A DNA stretch of 64,000 nucleotides, taken from Neorhizobium petrolearium. GTDB taxonomy: Bacteria > Pseudomonadota > Alphaproteobacteria > Rhizobiales > Rhizobiaceae. The translations under genes were made by a program, and so were the position numbers. The notes below the pieces were generated by a model. It saw nothing but the letters and a program-made list of their open reading frames with translations, made no database searches and was not told the origin of the DNA. The stretch covers positions 186,001 to 250,000 of the forward strand of contig NZ_JAGGJW010000001.1 in NCBI RefSeq assembly GCF_017873175.1. The letters run 5' to 3'. Of the stretch, positions 26,545 through 35,033 are shown piece after piece (the stretch's first letter is position 1; each line of letters starts with the position of its first letter).

Positions 26545-27462
26545 ATGGCCGCACCGAAACATTTTCTCGATCTTTCCGCCATGTCTTCGGCGGATCTGAG
26601 GACGATCCTCGACGACGCCAAGACCCGCAAGCAGGCGACCAAGGCGGGCACGGCGGAAAAGCCGCTTGCCGGCAAGATGCTGGCGATGATCTTCGAAAAG
26701 CCTTCGACGCGCACCCGCGTTTCCTTCGATGTGGGCATGCGTCAGCTCGGCGGCGAGACGCTCTTTCTTTCCGGCACTGAAATGCAGCTCGGTCGCGCCG
26801 AGACGATCGGCGACACGGCAAAGGTCCTCTCCCGCTATGTCGATGCGATCATGATCCGCACCACCGATCATTCGCGCCTTATGGAAATGGCCGAACATGC
26901 GACCGTGCCGGTCATCAACGGCCTGACGGACGACACCCATCCCTGCCAGATCATGGCCGACCTGATGACCTTCGAGGAGCATCGTGGTCCAGTGAAGGGC
27001 AAGACCTTCGCCTGGACGGGCGACGGCAACAACGTCCTGCATTCTTTCGTGGAAGGCGCTGCTCGTTTCGGCTATCGCATGAATATGGCGGTGCCGATGG
27101 GGTCCGAACCGCGTGACAAGTTCCTGAACTGGGCGCGCGACAACGGCGGCGATATCATGCTCTGCCATGATGCTGAACGCGCGGTCACCGGCGCCGATCT
27201 CGTCGTCACGGACACCTGGGTTTCCATGAACCAGGAGCACAAGGCGCGTGGCCACAACATCTTCCAGCCCTACCAGGTCAACGGCGCGCTGATGAAACGG
27301 GCGGACAAGGACGCGCTCTTCATGCATTGCCTGCCCGCTCATCGCGGCGAGGAAGTCACCGACGAGGTGATCGATGGTCCGCAGTCGGTCGTCTTCGACG
27401 AGGCGGAAAACCGCCTGCATGCCCAGAAGTCCATCCTCGCCTGGTGCTTTGGCGCTGTCTGA
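26545..27462 (+). CDS. argF: Ornithine carbamoyltransferase
   Basis: A 305-residue anabolic ornithine carbamoyltransferase making citrulline from ornithine and carbamoyl phosphate. The carbamoyl-phosphate loop [20 protein letters not shown], the HPCQ motif in [12 protein letters not shown] and the ornithine-binding [15 protein letters not shown] are all present. Length is normal. It follows argD, supplying the next steps of the arginine pathway. A perfect hairpin covers its ribosome site, so translation may be tuned separately from argD. A second weak terminator follows at 27524. Confidence 0.97.
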   Translation: MAAPKHFLDLSAMSSADLRTILDDAKTRKQATKAGTAEKPLAGKMLAMIFEKPSTRTRVSFDVGMRQLGGETLFLSGTEMQLGRAETIGDTAKVLSRYVDAIMIRTTDHSRLMEMAEHATVPVINGLTDDTHPCQIMADLMTFEEHRGPVKGKTFAWTGDGNNVLHSFVEGAARFGYRMNMAVPMGSEPRDKFLNWARDNGGDIMLCHDAERAVTGADLVVTDTWVSMNQEHKARGHNIFQPYQVNGALMKRADKDALFMHCLPAHRGEEVTDEVIDGPQSVVFDEAENRLHAQKSILAWCFGAV

Positions 27463-27523
27463 GCCTCATTGCGCTCAGTCTTGATTTTCAATGCAGCCGG
27501 TCCCATCTACCGGCTGTCAATCC

Positions 27524-27549
27524 CGCCGCGTTTTGAAGAAGCGGCGTTT
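27524..27549 (+). terminator. Possible terminator after argF
   Basis: CGCCGC (27524-27529) pairs with GCGGCG (27541-27546), followed by TTTC. The T run is short. Another stem without T run, CAGCCGG with CCGGCTG, lies at 27494-27516. Read-through into hslO is likely. Confidence 0.4.
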
Positions 27550-27638
27550 CAACATACATCGCCACGTCTTTTCCTCCAGCCAGCGGTTCCGCTCGGGCTG
27601 GCGCTTGTGTAAGACTGCTGGCGCGAAGGAGTGAAGTC

Positions 27639-28628
27639 ATGGCGGAAGCGACTGTGGTACTGAACGATCTCGATTTTGCTGGAGATGACCGCGTCGTTCC
27701 CTTCCAGGTGGAAGGCTTGGACGTACGTGGACGGGCGGTGCAGCTTGGGCCGTTGCTCAATGCCATTCTCGGCCGCCACGAATATCCGGCGCCGGTTGCG
27801 CGTTTGCTTGCCGAGGCGATCGTGCTGACCGCGCTGCTCGGCACCTCGCTGAAATTCGATGGCAAGTTCACCGTCCAGACCAAAGGCGACGGTCCGGTCG
27901 ATCTGTTGGTCGCTGACTTTTCCACGCCCGATGCTCTGCGCGCCTATGCCCGCTACGACGAAGAGGCGCTTGCCGAGGCCATCGAGGAAGATCGAACCTC
28001 TCCACCCGATCTTCTGGGCAACGGCGTGCTTGCTTTCACCATCGATCAGGGCAAGGGCATGCAGCCCTATCAGGGCATCGTCCCGCTCGACGGTTCGTCG
28101 CTCGAGGAAATTGCCGACGTCTATTTCCGCCAGTCGGAGCAGATTCCGACCAGGGTGCGTCTGGGTGTTGCCGAGCTTTTCGACCGCGATGCCGAAGGCA
28201 GGCCGCGCCACAACTGGAGGGCTGGCGGATTGGTCGCCCAGTTCCTGCCGCAGGCGCCGGAACGCATGCGCCAGCCGGACCTGCATGGCGGTGACGGCGA
28301 CGAGCGCGAGCTCGATTTCACCGAGGACGATGCCTGGACGGAAGCGCGCACGTTGGTGGAGACGATCGACACGGACGAGCTGACGGACCCGCAGGTCCCG
28401 ATCGAGCGGCTGCTGTTCCGGCTGTTCCATGAGCGCGGGGTGAGGGTCTACGAACCGCAGACCGTCTATGACCGCTGCAGTTGTTCGCGCGAGAAGATCA
28501 AGAGCGTGCTGAACGGCTTTACCGCCGAGGAGATCGAGGCGAGCCAGGAAGATGGCCATATCGCCGTCACCTGCGAGTTCTGCTCGACCACGTATCGCTA
28601 CGAGGCGACCGAATTCGCCGCGGCTTGA
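27639..28628 (+). CDS. hslO: Hsp33 redox-regulated chaperone
   Basis: A 329-residue Hsp33. The N-terminal chaperone domain (ARLLAEAIVLTALLGTSLKF and QTKGDGPVDLLVADF) is followed by the C-terminal redox switch with the four zinc-binding cysteines, CSCSREK and CEFC. When oxidised the protein loses zinc, unfolds its linker and holds unfolding clients. GAAGGAGTG sets the ATG at 27639. It is slightly longer than the ~290-residue E. coli protein, as usual in alphaproteobacteria. It follows argF by 176 bases and ends at a strong terminator. Confidence 0.95.
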   Translation: MAEATVVLNDLDFAGDDRVVPFQVEGLDVRGRAVQLGPLLNAILGRHEYPAPVARLLAEAIVLTALLGTSLKFDGKFTVQTKGDGPVDLLVADFSTPDALRAYARYDEEALAEAIEEDRTSPPDLLGNGVLAFTIDQGKGMQPYQGIVPLDGSSLEEIADVYFRQSEQIPTRVRLGVAELFDRDAEGRPRHNWRAGGLVAQFLPQAPERMRQPDLHGGDGDERELDFTEDDAWTEARTLVETIDTDELTDPQVPIERLLFRLFHERGVRVYEPQTVYDRCSCSREKIKSVLNGFTAEEIEASQEDGHIAVTCEFCSTTYRYEATEFAAA

Positions 28629-28633
28629 AGTCG

Positions 28634-28660
28634 AAGGCGGGAGTGTCCTCCCGCCTTTTT
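28634..28660 (+). terminator. Rho-independent terminator of hslO
   Basis: AAGGCGGGAG (28634-28643) pairs perfectly with CTCCCGCCTT (28648-28657) around a 4-base loop and runs into a T tract. It starts six bases after the hslO stop and also faces the end of the tannase gene. Confidence 0.92.
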
Positions 28661-28664
28661 CATC

Positions 28665-30239
28665 TCATGGCATCTTGCACTGGAAGTTGGTGCCGTCCTT
28701 GAGGTCGCCACTGCCGGAATATTTTGCGACCTGCGGGTAGGGGCAGAGCGGCCGTGTCATGGCAGGCTTGCCGTCCTTCACCTGAGCGGCCTGTATCACC
28801 TCCGGCGGATTGCCGTTTTCCACCCAATCCATCAGCGGCGTGAAGGCGTCGAAGACGTCCGTGCCGTAGCCCATGCTGCAATGGTACATGCCGGGCACCA
28901 TGAAGAGGCGGTAGAATTCCGCAGTCCGCTCGGCGCCCATCTGCTTGCGGACGGATTCGTAGTAATTGACCCCCATCATCGGGTTGAGCGCCGGGTCGGA
29001 CCAGCCGAAATAGGTGATCATCCGCCCGCCGCGCTTTTCGAATTCGCTGAGGTCGGGATTGGTCGCGTCGACAATCTCCCGGATCATGCCGATCTTTGGA
29101 TATTCCGTGTCGAAGTCGAAGGTCTTCCAGTCGATCGCCTTGCCGGAGGCGGGCAGCATCGCCATGTTCTTCACGAAGGTTTCTCCATAGGCGAGCTGCC
29201 GGCTCGGTCCCTCTTCGGAGACCATCCACATGTCCCAGCCGCTGCTGCCGGAGGCATCGACGCCCTCGGTGCCGTATTGCACGCCAGGAAACACCGTCTC
29301 GCCCTTGATCTTCACGCCGCCCGCCAATGTCTTCAGCGTTTCCACCTGCGCATTGGTGAAACAGTCGGAACCGCCGGCCTCGCAGGTCTTCAGGTCTCTG
29401 GCGGGATCGAAATTGCATTGACGCGGGTCGGCGATCAGCCCGTCCTTGGCGCCGTCGATCCCGTCGCATTTGTCCATCACGGCCTTGGCCAGCACGGGAA
29501 GCTGCGCCTTGCTGATCGGCGCCTTGATGAGCGCCCGGGCGTTCCAGACACCCCATATCTGCGTGTTGGTGAGGTCGAGGACGGGCGCACCGGCTAGGAT
29601 GCCGTCGAAATCGCCGGGATAACGCTGCGCTGAGATCAGCCCCTGGCGCCCGCCTGTCGAGCAGCCATCCCAGTAGGAAAAGGAAGGGTGCCGGTCGTAA
29701 TAACGTGCGGCGATCGCCTTCGCCGTCTCGACCGTCACATGCACGGCACGTGAACCGTAGTCGATCAGGAGATCGAGGTCCTGGGCGAAATCGCCGAGCT
29801 TGTAGGTGGCTGCGTCATGTCCGGTATTCTGCTGGACTGTCAGGAAACCTCGCGAAAGTGCGGCATCGCGCGTCGCGATGCGTGATGATGCGGCAAGGTT
29901 CTCGCCTGCATAACCGCCATTGCCGAACATGTAGAGCCGCCGGTTCCAGTTGTCGGACAGGGTGATCTCGAAGCGGATCTGCGGTCGGATATATCCGGTC
30001 ACCTGGCAATGGCCCGGCACATTGCCGGCGCCAGCCGCATGTGTGGCCTTCAGCATGGTTACCTCGGCGAAGGATTGGCCGTTCAGCATCCCGCAGGCGA
30101 TCTGCGGCGAGACGGTGGCGGCCGAAAAATCCGGCCTGTCCTTCATGTCGAGGAAACTGCTTTTGTTCTGCGCCAGCGCGGGTGTGAAGGCTGCGAGCGC
30201 CAAAAGGGCGCAGGACGCGAGCAGAAGAGGACGGGTCAT
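28665..30239 (-). CDS. Tannase/feruloyl esterase-family secreted esterase
   Basis: A 524-residue alpha/beta hydrolase of the tannase family. The signal peptide is MTRPLLLASCALLALAAF, ending with the ALAQ cleavage site, so it is exported. The nucleophile Ser lies in the family motif DGCSTGGRQGL, the Asp probably in GWSDPALNP and the His in VPGMYHCSMG; Cys residues near Ser and His match the disulfide pairing known in this family. It should cleave ester bonds of plant phenolics, such as galloyl or feruloyl esters. TGGGAGGAGCC stands directly before the ATG at 30239. The gene appears to be transcribed alone. The substrate is uncertain. Confidence 0.9.
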   Translation of the reverse strand: MTRPLLLASCALLALAAFTPALAQNKSSFLDMKDRPDFSAATVSPQIACGMLNGQSFAEVTMLKATHAAGAGNVPGHCQVTGYIRPQIRFEITLSDNWNRRLYMFGNGGYAGENLAASSRIATRDAALSRGFLTVQQNTGHDAATYKLGDFAQDLDLLIDYGSRAVHVTVETAKAIAARYYDRHPSFSYWDGCSTGGRQGLISAQRYPGDFDGILAGAPVLDLTNTQIWGVWNARALIKAPISKAQLPVLAKAVMDKCDGIDGAKDGLIADPRQCNFDPARDLKTCEAGGSDCFTNAQVETLKTLAGGVKIKGETVFPGVQYGTEGVDASGSSGWDMWMVSEEGPSRQLAYGETFVKNMAMLPASGKAIDWKTFDFDTEYPKIGMIREIVDATNPDLSEFEKRGGRMITYFGWSDPALNPMMGVNYYESVRKQMGAERTAEFYRLFMVPGMYHCSMGYGTDVFDAFTPLMDWVENGNPPEVIQAAQVKDGKPAMTRPLCPYPQVAKYSGSGDLKDGTNFQCKMP

Positions 30240-30353
30240 CAAGGCTCCTCCCAAAGACCGTTTTGACGGACTGAGAATGCCGGAAGAGGAAAGGAGCAAC
30301 AAATAGAAAAACGGCACAACCCATAACCTCGGGGTTGTCTCCGCCGCGGCGGT

Positions 30354-30746
30354 TCAGTTGAGTACGCGCAGGAGGCCGGGCGAATCCAGAGAGAAGGCGG
30401 GGATGGTCACTTCGAAGGTTTCGCCCGCATCCGTCTGCATGTCGTAATGGCCGAACATCATGCCGGACGGCGTGTCGAGCGGGCAGCCCGAGGAGTATTC
30501 ATAGGAATCGCCGGGTCTCAGCAGGGGTTGTTCGCCCACCACGCCGGGACCGTCGACCTCGTCCACCACACCGTTCTGATCGGTGATGTGCCAGTAGCGA
30601 TGGACCAGCCTGACGGAGATCGGCGAATGGTTCTCGATGACGATGCGGTAACCCCAGACGTAGCGGCTTTCCTCCGGATTGGATTGCTCCTCCAGATAGT
30701 AGGGTTCGACAGCGACTTCGATATCTCGTGTCCGGGCGCGATACAT
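30354..30746 (-). CDS. apaG: Co2+/Mg2+ efflux protein ApaG
   Basis: A 130-residue ApaG protein with a single fibronectin-III-like beta-sandwich. The conserved blocks [44 protein letters not shown] and GMMFGHYDM are all present. Its role is unclear; mutants affect cobalt/magnesium handling and Ap4A levels. The start at 30746 ([11 protein letters not shown]) has GAGGTG upstream. It is downstream of metZ on the same strand but separated by about 317 bases rich in inverted repeats, so it is probably transcribed by itself. Confidence 0.94.
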   Translation of the reverse strand: MYRARTRDIEVAVEPYYLEEQSNPEESRYVWGYRIVIENHSPISVRLVHRYWHITDQNGVVDEVDGPGVVGEQPLLRPGDSYEYSSGCPLDTPSGMMFGHYDMQTDAGETFEVTIPAFSLDSPGLLRVLN

Positions 30747-30783
30747 GCGGCACCTCAACAATGCTCACTTGCGTTTCTGATTT

Positions 30784-30933
30784 CGAAGTTCGTCATACTT
30801 CGCAGCAACTTTGGAGCGAACTTCCGAATCCAAAGAACATGAGCAGCTTTATAATTCCAGTGTGGTTTTGGATTGGAAGTTCGCCGCAGCGCTTGCCGCG
30901 AACAATACTGCGAATTTCAATCCACCACACTGG
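30784..30933. repeat. Cluster of nested inverted repeats between apaG and metZ
   Basis: The 317-base gap 30747-31063 has no gene that I can support. Within it CGAAGTTCG (30784-30792) faces CGAACTTCCG (30817-30826). A larger imperfect palindrome spans 30857-30933: CCAGTGTGG/CCACACTGG, GGATTG/CAATCC and TTCGC/GCGAA pair in register. An alternative inner pairing, TTCGC (30880) with GCGAA (30898), also exists. It looks like a repetitive extragenic element or a small non-autonomous element remnant. Confidence 0.6.
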
Positions 30934-31025
30934 CCGATATTGTACAGGGCTGCTGAAACGTCAAGAATTCTCACGGTTTGAACAACGGAGTGTGAGCGTT
31001 TCTTGAAATTAGGGATAACTGATAT

Positions 31026-31052
31026 GGTGAATCCGGCAGGACCGGACTCACC
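31026..31052 (-). terminator. Hairpin downstream of metZ
   Basis: GGTGA-A-TCCGG (31026-31036) faces CCGGA-C-TCACC (31042-31052), a 10-bp stem with one internal mismatch. On the minus strand it follows the metZ stop but there is no clear T run, so it may stabilise the transcript end. Confidence 0.45.
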
Positions 31053-31063
31053 ATGCCGGATCG

Positions 31064-32248
31064 TTAGGCCGTAACTTCGGAAAGCGCCTTCGCGAAATCC
31101 TCGAGCAGGTCCTCGGTGTCTTCGATGCCAGCGGAAAAGCGTACGGTGCCGGGCGAAATGCCGAGCTCCGCGCGGGCCTCGTCCGTCAGGTTCTTGTGCG
31201 TCGTCGTGGCCGGATGGGTAATGAGGCTCTTGGAATCACCCAGATTGTTGGAAATTCTGACGATCTCCAACGCGTTCTGAAGTTTGAAGGCGGCTTCCTT
31301 GCCGCCCTTCAGCTCGAAGGCGACGAGCGTCGAGCCGCCTGTCATCTGCCTGGCGATGATATCGGCCTGCGGATGGTCCTTGCGGCCCGGATAGATGACC
31401 TGCGCCACCTGGCTCTGCTCGGCCAGGAAATCGGCGATCTTCGAGGCGCTCTCAGTCTGCTGCTTGACGCGCAGCGGCAGGGTCTCGATCCCCTTCAAAA
31501 GCGTCCAGGCGTTGAACGGCGACATGGCCGGGCCGGTATGGCGGAAATAGTCGTGCAGGTTCTCGTCGATCCAGGCCTTGTCGGACAGCACCACGCCACC
31601 GAGGCAGCGGCCCTGGCCATCGATATGCTTGGTTGCCGAATAGACGACGATATGCGCGCCGAGCTCCAGCGGCTTCTGGAAGAGCGGGGTTGCAAAGACG
31701 TTGTCGACCACCACTTTCGCGCCGATCTGGTTGGCAAGCCTGGCGACGCCGGCGATATCGACCACTTCCAGTGTGGGATTGGTCGGGCTTTCCAGGAAGA
31801 AGACCTTGGTCTTCGGAGTGATCGCCTTTTCCCAGTTTTCGAGATAGCGGCCGTCGATCAGCGTGCAGTCGATCCCGTATTTCGGAGCGAGTGTCTCGAC
31901 CACCCAGCGGCAGGAGCCGAAGAGGGCGCGTGCGGCGACGATATGGTCGCCGGCCTTCAGCTGGCACAGGATTGCGGCGGTGACGGCGGCCATGCCGGAG
32001 GCGGTGGCGCGCGCGTCTTCGGCTCCTTCCAGCATGCACATGCGCTTCTCGAACATGTCGTTGGTGGGGCTGCCGTAGCGTGCGTAGATGAAGCCGTCCG
32101 TCTCGCCCTTGAAGCGGGCCTCGGCGGCTTCCGACGTATCGTAGACGAAGCCCTGGGTCAGGAAGATCGCTTCCGAGGTTTCGCCATATTGCGAGCGCAA
32201 CGTGCCGCCGTGAACGAGCTGGGTTGCCGGGCGCCATGTCTTGGTCAT
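31064..32248 (-). CDS. metZ: O-succinylhomoserine sulfhydrylase
   Basis: A 394-residue Cys/Met-metabolism PLP enzyme that makes homocysteine from O-succinylhomoserine and sulfide. The PLP lysine lies in YSATKHIDGQGRCLGGVV; the SGMAAVTAAI segment and the cofactor aspartate region in VVDNVFATPLFQKP are present. Specific assignment to metZ rather than cystathionine gamma-synthase rests on the family style and on the SAM-II riboswitch directly upstream, the common arrangement in Rhizobiales. Expression should drop when S-adenosylmethionine is high. The ATG at 32248 is about 25 bases after the riboswitch-linked terminator. Confidence 0.93.
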   Translation of the reverse strand: MTKTWRPATQLVHGGTLRSQYGETSEAIFLTQGFVYDTSEAAEARFKGETDGFIYARYGSPTNDMFEKRMCMLEGAEDARATASGMAAVTAAILCQLKAGDHIVAARALFGSCRWVVETLAPKYGIDCTLIDGRYLENWEKAITPKTKVFFLESPTNPTLEVVDIAGVARLANQIGAKVVVDNVFATPLFQKPLELGAHIVVYSATKHIDGQGRCLGGVVLSDKAWIDENLHDYFRHTGPAMSPFNAWTLLKGIETLPLRVKQQTESASKIADFLAEQSQVAQVIYPGRKDHPQADIIARQMTGGSTLVAFELKGGKEAAFKLQNALEIVRISNNLGDSKSLITHPATTTHKNLTDEARAELGISPGTVRFSAGIEDTEDLLEDFAKALSEVTA

Positions 32249-32271
32249 GTTAAGTTCCCACCTTCAACAAC

Positions 32272-32302
32272 AAAAAAACCGGTCGCAAAAGCAGACCGGT
32301 TT
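32272..32302 (-). terminator. Expression-platform terminator of metZ riboswitch
   Basis: On the minus strand AAACCGGTC pairs with GACCGGTTT (complement of 32294-32302 and 32276-32284), followed by seven T. The upstream arm can instead pair with AGACCGG at 32308-32314, giving an alternative hairpin (32293-32314). The two folds are mutually exclusive, so the aptamer could control termination. Confidence 0.85.
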
Positions 32303-32312
32303 GGCACCCGGT

Positions 32313-32366
32313 CTTTTTAGCCACTTATTTAACGTGGCTGCAAGCCGACCGGCCAAATCACCACGG
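32313..32366 (-). promoter_or_regulatory. SAM-II riboswitch upstream of metZ
   Basis: Read on the minus strand, CGTGGTGATTTGG begins the aptamer, P1 closes with GCCACG, and the conserved GTTAAATAAGTGGCTAAAAAG follows. These match the SAM-II consensus, where the GATTT loop and the GCTAAA stretch form the pseudoknot that binds S-adenosylmethionine. SAM-II aptamers in Rhizobiales commonly precede metA and metZ. The element is followed at once by the terminator/antiterminator pair and then metZ. Confidence 0.95.
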
Positions 32367-32445
32367 GATAAAGCTGCCATACGCCCGCTGCCTTCTTGCG
32401 TCAATGGTCTCGATTTGGTTTTGTCACCTGAAATACGGAAGAGAC

Positions 32446-33540
32446 ATGATGGCTCGCGAAACAGGCATTCTGGCGGACCGCGCGATTGCGGCGCTTTTCA
32501 AAAGTGGACGGCTCACTTCCGAGCGGGAGCTCGACCTTGATCAGATCCAGCCCGCAAGTCTCGACCTGCGCCTGGGCACGAAAGCCTTCCGCGTCCGCGC
32601 GAGCTTCATGCCTGGCCCCACGCACCTCGTATCCGACAAGCTCGACCGTCTGAAACTGCATGTGATCGATCTTTCGGAAGGCGCGGTGCTTGAAACCGGC
32701 TGCGTCTATATCGTGCCGCTGATGGAAAGGCTCGACCTGCCGGCCGGCATGTCGGCCTCGGCTAACCCGAAGAGCTCGACCGGCCGGCTGGACATTTTTA
32801 CCCGCGTCATCACCGACTACGCGCAGGAATTCGACAAGATCCCGGCCGGTTATTCCGGCCCGCTCTATCTCGAGATCTCGCCGCGCACCTTCCCGATCGT
32901 CGTGCGCCGCGGCTCGCGTCTGTCGCAGATCCGCTTCCGGGTGGGGAATGCCCTGCTCGGCGAGCCGGAGTTGCTGCAACTCCACAACGACCAGGTTCTC
33001 GTCGCCGCCAGCAGGCCGAACGTTTCGGGCGGCGGCATCGCGTTGTCGATCGATCTCACCGGCGACAAAGAGGGGCTGATCGGTTATCGCGGCAAGCACC
33101 ACACGGCGGTGGTCGATGTCGACAAGAAAGCCCAGCACGACATCTTCGATTTCTGGGAGCCGCTCTATAGCCGCGGCCGCACCGAACTGATCCTCGATCC
33201 GGATGAATTCTATATCCTTGTCTCGCGCGAGGCCGTGCACGTTCCACCTCTCTATGCAGCCGAAATGACGCCCTTCGACCCGCTGGTCGGCGAATTCCGC
33301 GTTCATTATGCCGGCTTCTTCGATCCGGGCTTTGGCCATGAAGCCGCAGGCGGCCGCGGCAGCCGGGCGGTGCTCGAAGTGCGCAGCCATGAAGTGCCCT
33401 TCATCCTGGAGGACGGCCAGATCGTCGGTCGCCTCGTCTACGAGCATATGCAGGAAAAGCCGGAAGGGCTTTACGGCACGGGTGTCGGTTCGAACTATCA
33501 GGCGCAGGGCCTGAAGCTCTCCAAACATTTTCGTGCATGA
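32446..33540 (+). CDS. dcd: 2'-deoxycytidine 5'-triphosphate deaminase
   Basis: A 364-residue protein of the double-domain bacterial dCTP deaminase family, which deaminates dCTP to dUTP on the way to dTTP. The dUTPase-like core is seen twice: an N-terminal part with ASANPKSSTGRLDIFTRVI and a C-terminal part with RSHEVPFILEDGQIVGRLVY. This long form is usual in alphaproteobacteria, unlike the ~190-residue enterobacterial Dcd. GGAAGAG precedes the ATG at 32446; the next codon is also ATG. It is divergent from the metZ riboswitch and is the last host protein gene before the prophage attachment site. Confidence 0.93.
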   Translation: MMARETGILADRAIAALFKSGRLTSERELDLDQIQPASLDLRLGTKAFRVRASFMPGPTHLVSDKLDRLKLHVIDLSEGAVLETGCVYIVPLMERLDLPAGMSASANPKSSTGRLDIFTRVITDYAQEFDKIPAGYSGPLYLEISPRTFPIVVRRGSRLSQIRFRVGNALLGEPELLQLHNDQVLVAASRPNVSGGGIALSIDLTGDKEGLIGYRGKHHTAVVDVDKKAQHDIFDFWEPLYSRGRTELILDPDEFYILVSREAVHVPPLYAAEMTPFDPLVGEFRVHYAGFFDPGFGHEAAGGRGSRAVLEVRSHEVPFILEDGQIVGRLVYEHMQEKPEGLYGTGVGSNYQAQGLKLSKHFRA

Positions 33541-33596
33541 TCGAAAGCGGGAACGCTTGACACGCAGCCCCATCTGTTGAAAGTCTCAACGCGCAA

Positions 33597-33670
33597 GCGG
33601 GTGTAGCTCAATGGTAGAGCAGCAGCTTCCCAAGCTGAATACGAGGGTTCGATTCCCTTCACCCGCTCCA
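33597..33670 (+). tRNA. tRNA-Gly(CCC), prophage attachment site
   Basis: A 74-base tRNA with acceptor stem GCGGGTG/CACCCGC, D-arm GCTCAATGGTAGAGC, anticodon loop TTCCCAA (anticodon CCC, Gly), T-arm with GGTTCGATTCC and an encoded TCCA 3' end. The tRNA is intact. A tyrosine integrase gene ends 81 bases further on and reads toward it, so the 3' half of this tRNA is the likely attL core. Confidence 0.96.
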
Positions 33671-33750
33671 CCTTGATCCTAAGGCACTTCCGGCGTTTTA
33701 AAGCCTTCAGAACAAACCGTGGTTTTACAGTCAGTTTTACACCTGCGTGT

Positions 33751-34812
33751 TCATCGGCCGTTCTTTTTGGCATCATCCGCACGGCGCTGGCGGGCATCGT
33801 TGATCTGCCGAATCGCTTCGCGCGTGGCCGCTCCCCGCGCGACATAGCGCTTGATGATCTTCTCGACGTATTCCTCTTCCCAGCCCATGATTTCCGCGAT
33901 CACCCGGATAGACAGGCCGGCGATATAGAATTTCGTCGCTGCCGTGCCGCGCAGGTCGTGGAAGTGGAGATCGCGCTCCTGCATGTTCGCTTCGACCTTC
34001 GCCGTCCAGAACGAACTTGCGAGGCCGTCGTTCGTCCATGGCTTCTTGCGGCTGTTCGTCAGGATGACCGGCGAGCGCTTCGGGATCCTGCCCAGGAGGC
34101 TCCTGAGATCATCGTAAAGCGGAACGACGGCTTCCCGCCGGTGCTTGCTCTTGCCCGTCGTGATGACGATCGCATCCTCGCCGACGTGAGACCATGACAG
34201 ACGCACGAGATCTCCGACGCGCAAGCCGGTGTGAGCCGCGAGGTCGACGGCGAAACAGACTTCATCCGAGGCGACTGCCTTGATCTGGGCTATATCGTCA
34301 TCGGTCCAGACGATCTCGGCGCGGGAGCTGGTGTAGAGGTGCTTGATGCCCTCGCAAGGGTTGGAAGCAATCTTTCCCAGAGGGTCGACCGCGTGCGAAA
34401 GGATGCGGGACAAGACCTGCATGCCGAGGTCGGCAGTGCGGGGCGTTTCGGCGTACTGGTTTCGCCAGCGCCGGATAGACGGCCTGATCTTCTCATGGTG
34501 ATTGAATGTCGCCGTCCGCATCTGGCCGAACTGCGCGGAGATCCTGTCGAGCCAGGGCGACCAGACGCGCCTGGTGGAATCGGAAAGTTTCGGAAATTCC
34601 GTCTTCTTGTAATGATTGATGACGGATTGGAGTTTTGTGTCGTCGACGGCGTGCCGGATCTCGATGGCTTCGTTGTAGGAGGCCATGAACTCGGCCGTGC
34701 CCGGAACGCCTTCCAGCCGCGGGCCGCCTCGCCATGCATAATAATAGACGAAGATGCGGCCGTTCTTCCTGATCTTGACGGTGTGGATGCCTTTTAACTC
34801 GACTTGGACCAC
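33751..34812 (-). CDS. Phage tyrosine-type integrase
   Basis: A 353-residue tyrosine recombinase that integrates and excises the phage at tRNA-Gly. An N-terminal arm-binding segment (VKIRKNGRIFVYYYAWRGG) and a SAM-like core-binding domain precede the catalytic domain. The first Arg is in HTGLRVGDLVRL, the His-x-x-Arg in HFHDLRGTAATK, and the nucleophile Tyr probably in KRYVARG. The second His position is a Trp (EIMGWEEEY), as in many family members. The gene overlaps the 67-residue upstream gene by 19 bases. Its position and orientation beside the tRNA fit attL. Confidence 0.94.
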   Translation of the reverse strand: MVQVELKGIHTVKIRKNGRIFVYYYAWRGGPRLEGVPGTAEFMASYNEAIEIRHAVDDTKLQSVINHYKKTEFPKLSDSTRRVWSPWLDRISAQFGQMRTATFNHHEKIRPSIRRWRNQYAETPRTADLGMQVLSRILSHAVDPLGKIASNPCEGIKHLYTSSRAEIVWTDDDIAQIKAVASDEVCFAVDLAAHTGLRVGDLVRLSWSHVGEDAIVITTGKSKHRREAVVPLYDDLRSLLGRIPKRSPVILTNSRKKPWTNDGLASSFWTAKVEANMQERDLHFHDLRGTAATKFYIAGLSIRVIAEIMGWEEEYVEKIIKRYVARGAATREAIRQINDARQRRADDAKKNGR

Positions 34813-34997
34813 CTGGCCTCATTCTCCTTGATTTCGCGATCGATCTCGTCCTCTTCAGACGCCTTCTGGGGGACAAAATGCCACCGCATGCCGCCATCCG
34901 GCAAGGTATCCAATGCGCAAGGCGTCAGTCCGCTCTCCTTGAGTGCGGCGAGCGTCGTCTTGATGTCGGTGGCGCGGATGCCGGCGCGGCGTGCCAT
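34794..34997 (-). CDS. Small phage protein upstream of integrase
   Basis: A 67-residue protein, N-terminal half hydrophobic-helical with a possible winged-helix start (RAGIRATDIKTTLAALKESG), then TPCALDTLPDGGMRWHF and a highly charged tail. Its place immediately before int, with 19 bases of overlap, suggests a recombination directionality factor or an integrase-linked regulator, but no family is recognised. GGAGGG at 35005-35010 supports the ATG at 34997. It is probably co-translated with the integrase. Confidence 0.65.
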   Translation of the reverse strand: MARRAGIRATDIKTTLAALKESGLTPCALDTLPDGGMRWHFVPQKASEEDEIDREIKENEARWSKSS

Positions 34998-35033
34998 CAC
35001 TTCGCCCTCCGCTCATGGTCCGGCTGGCCATTG

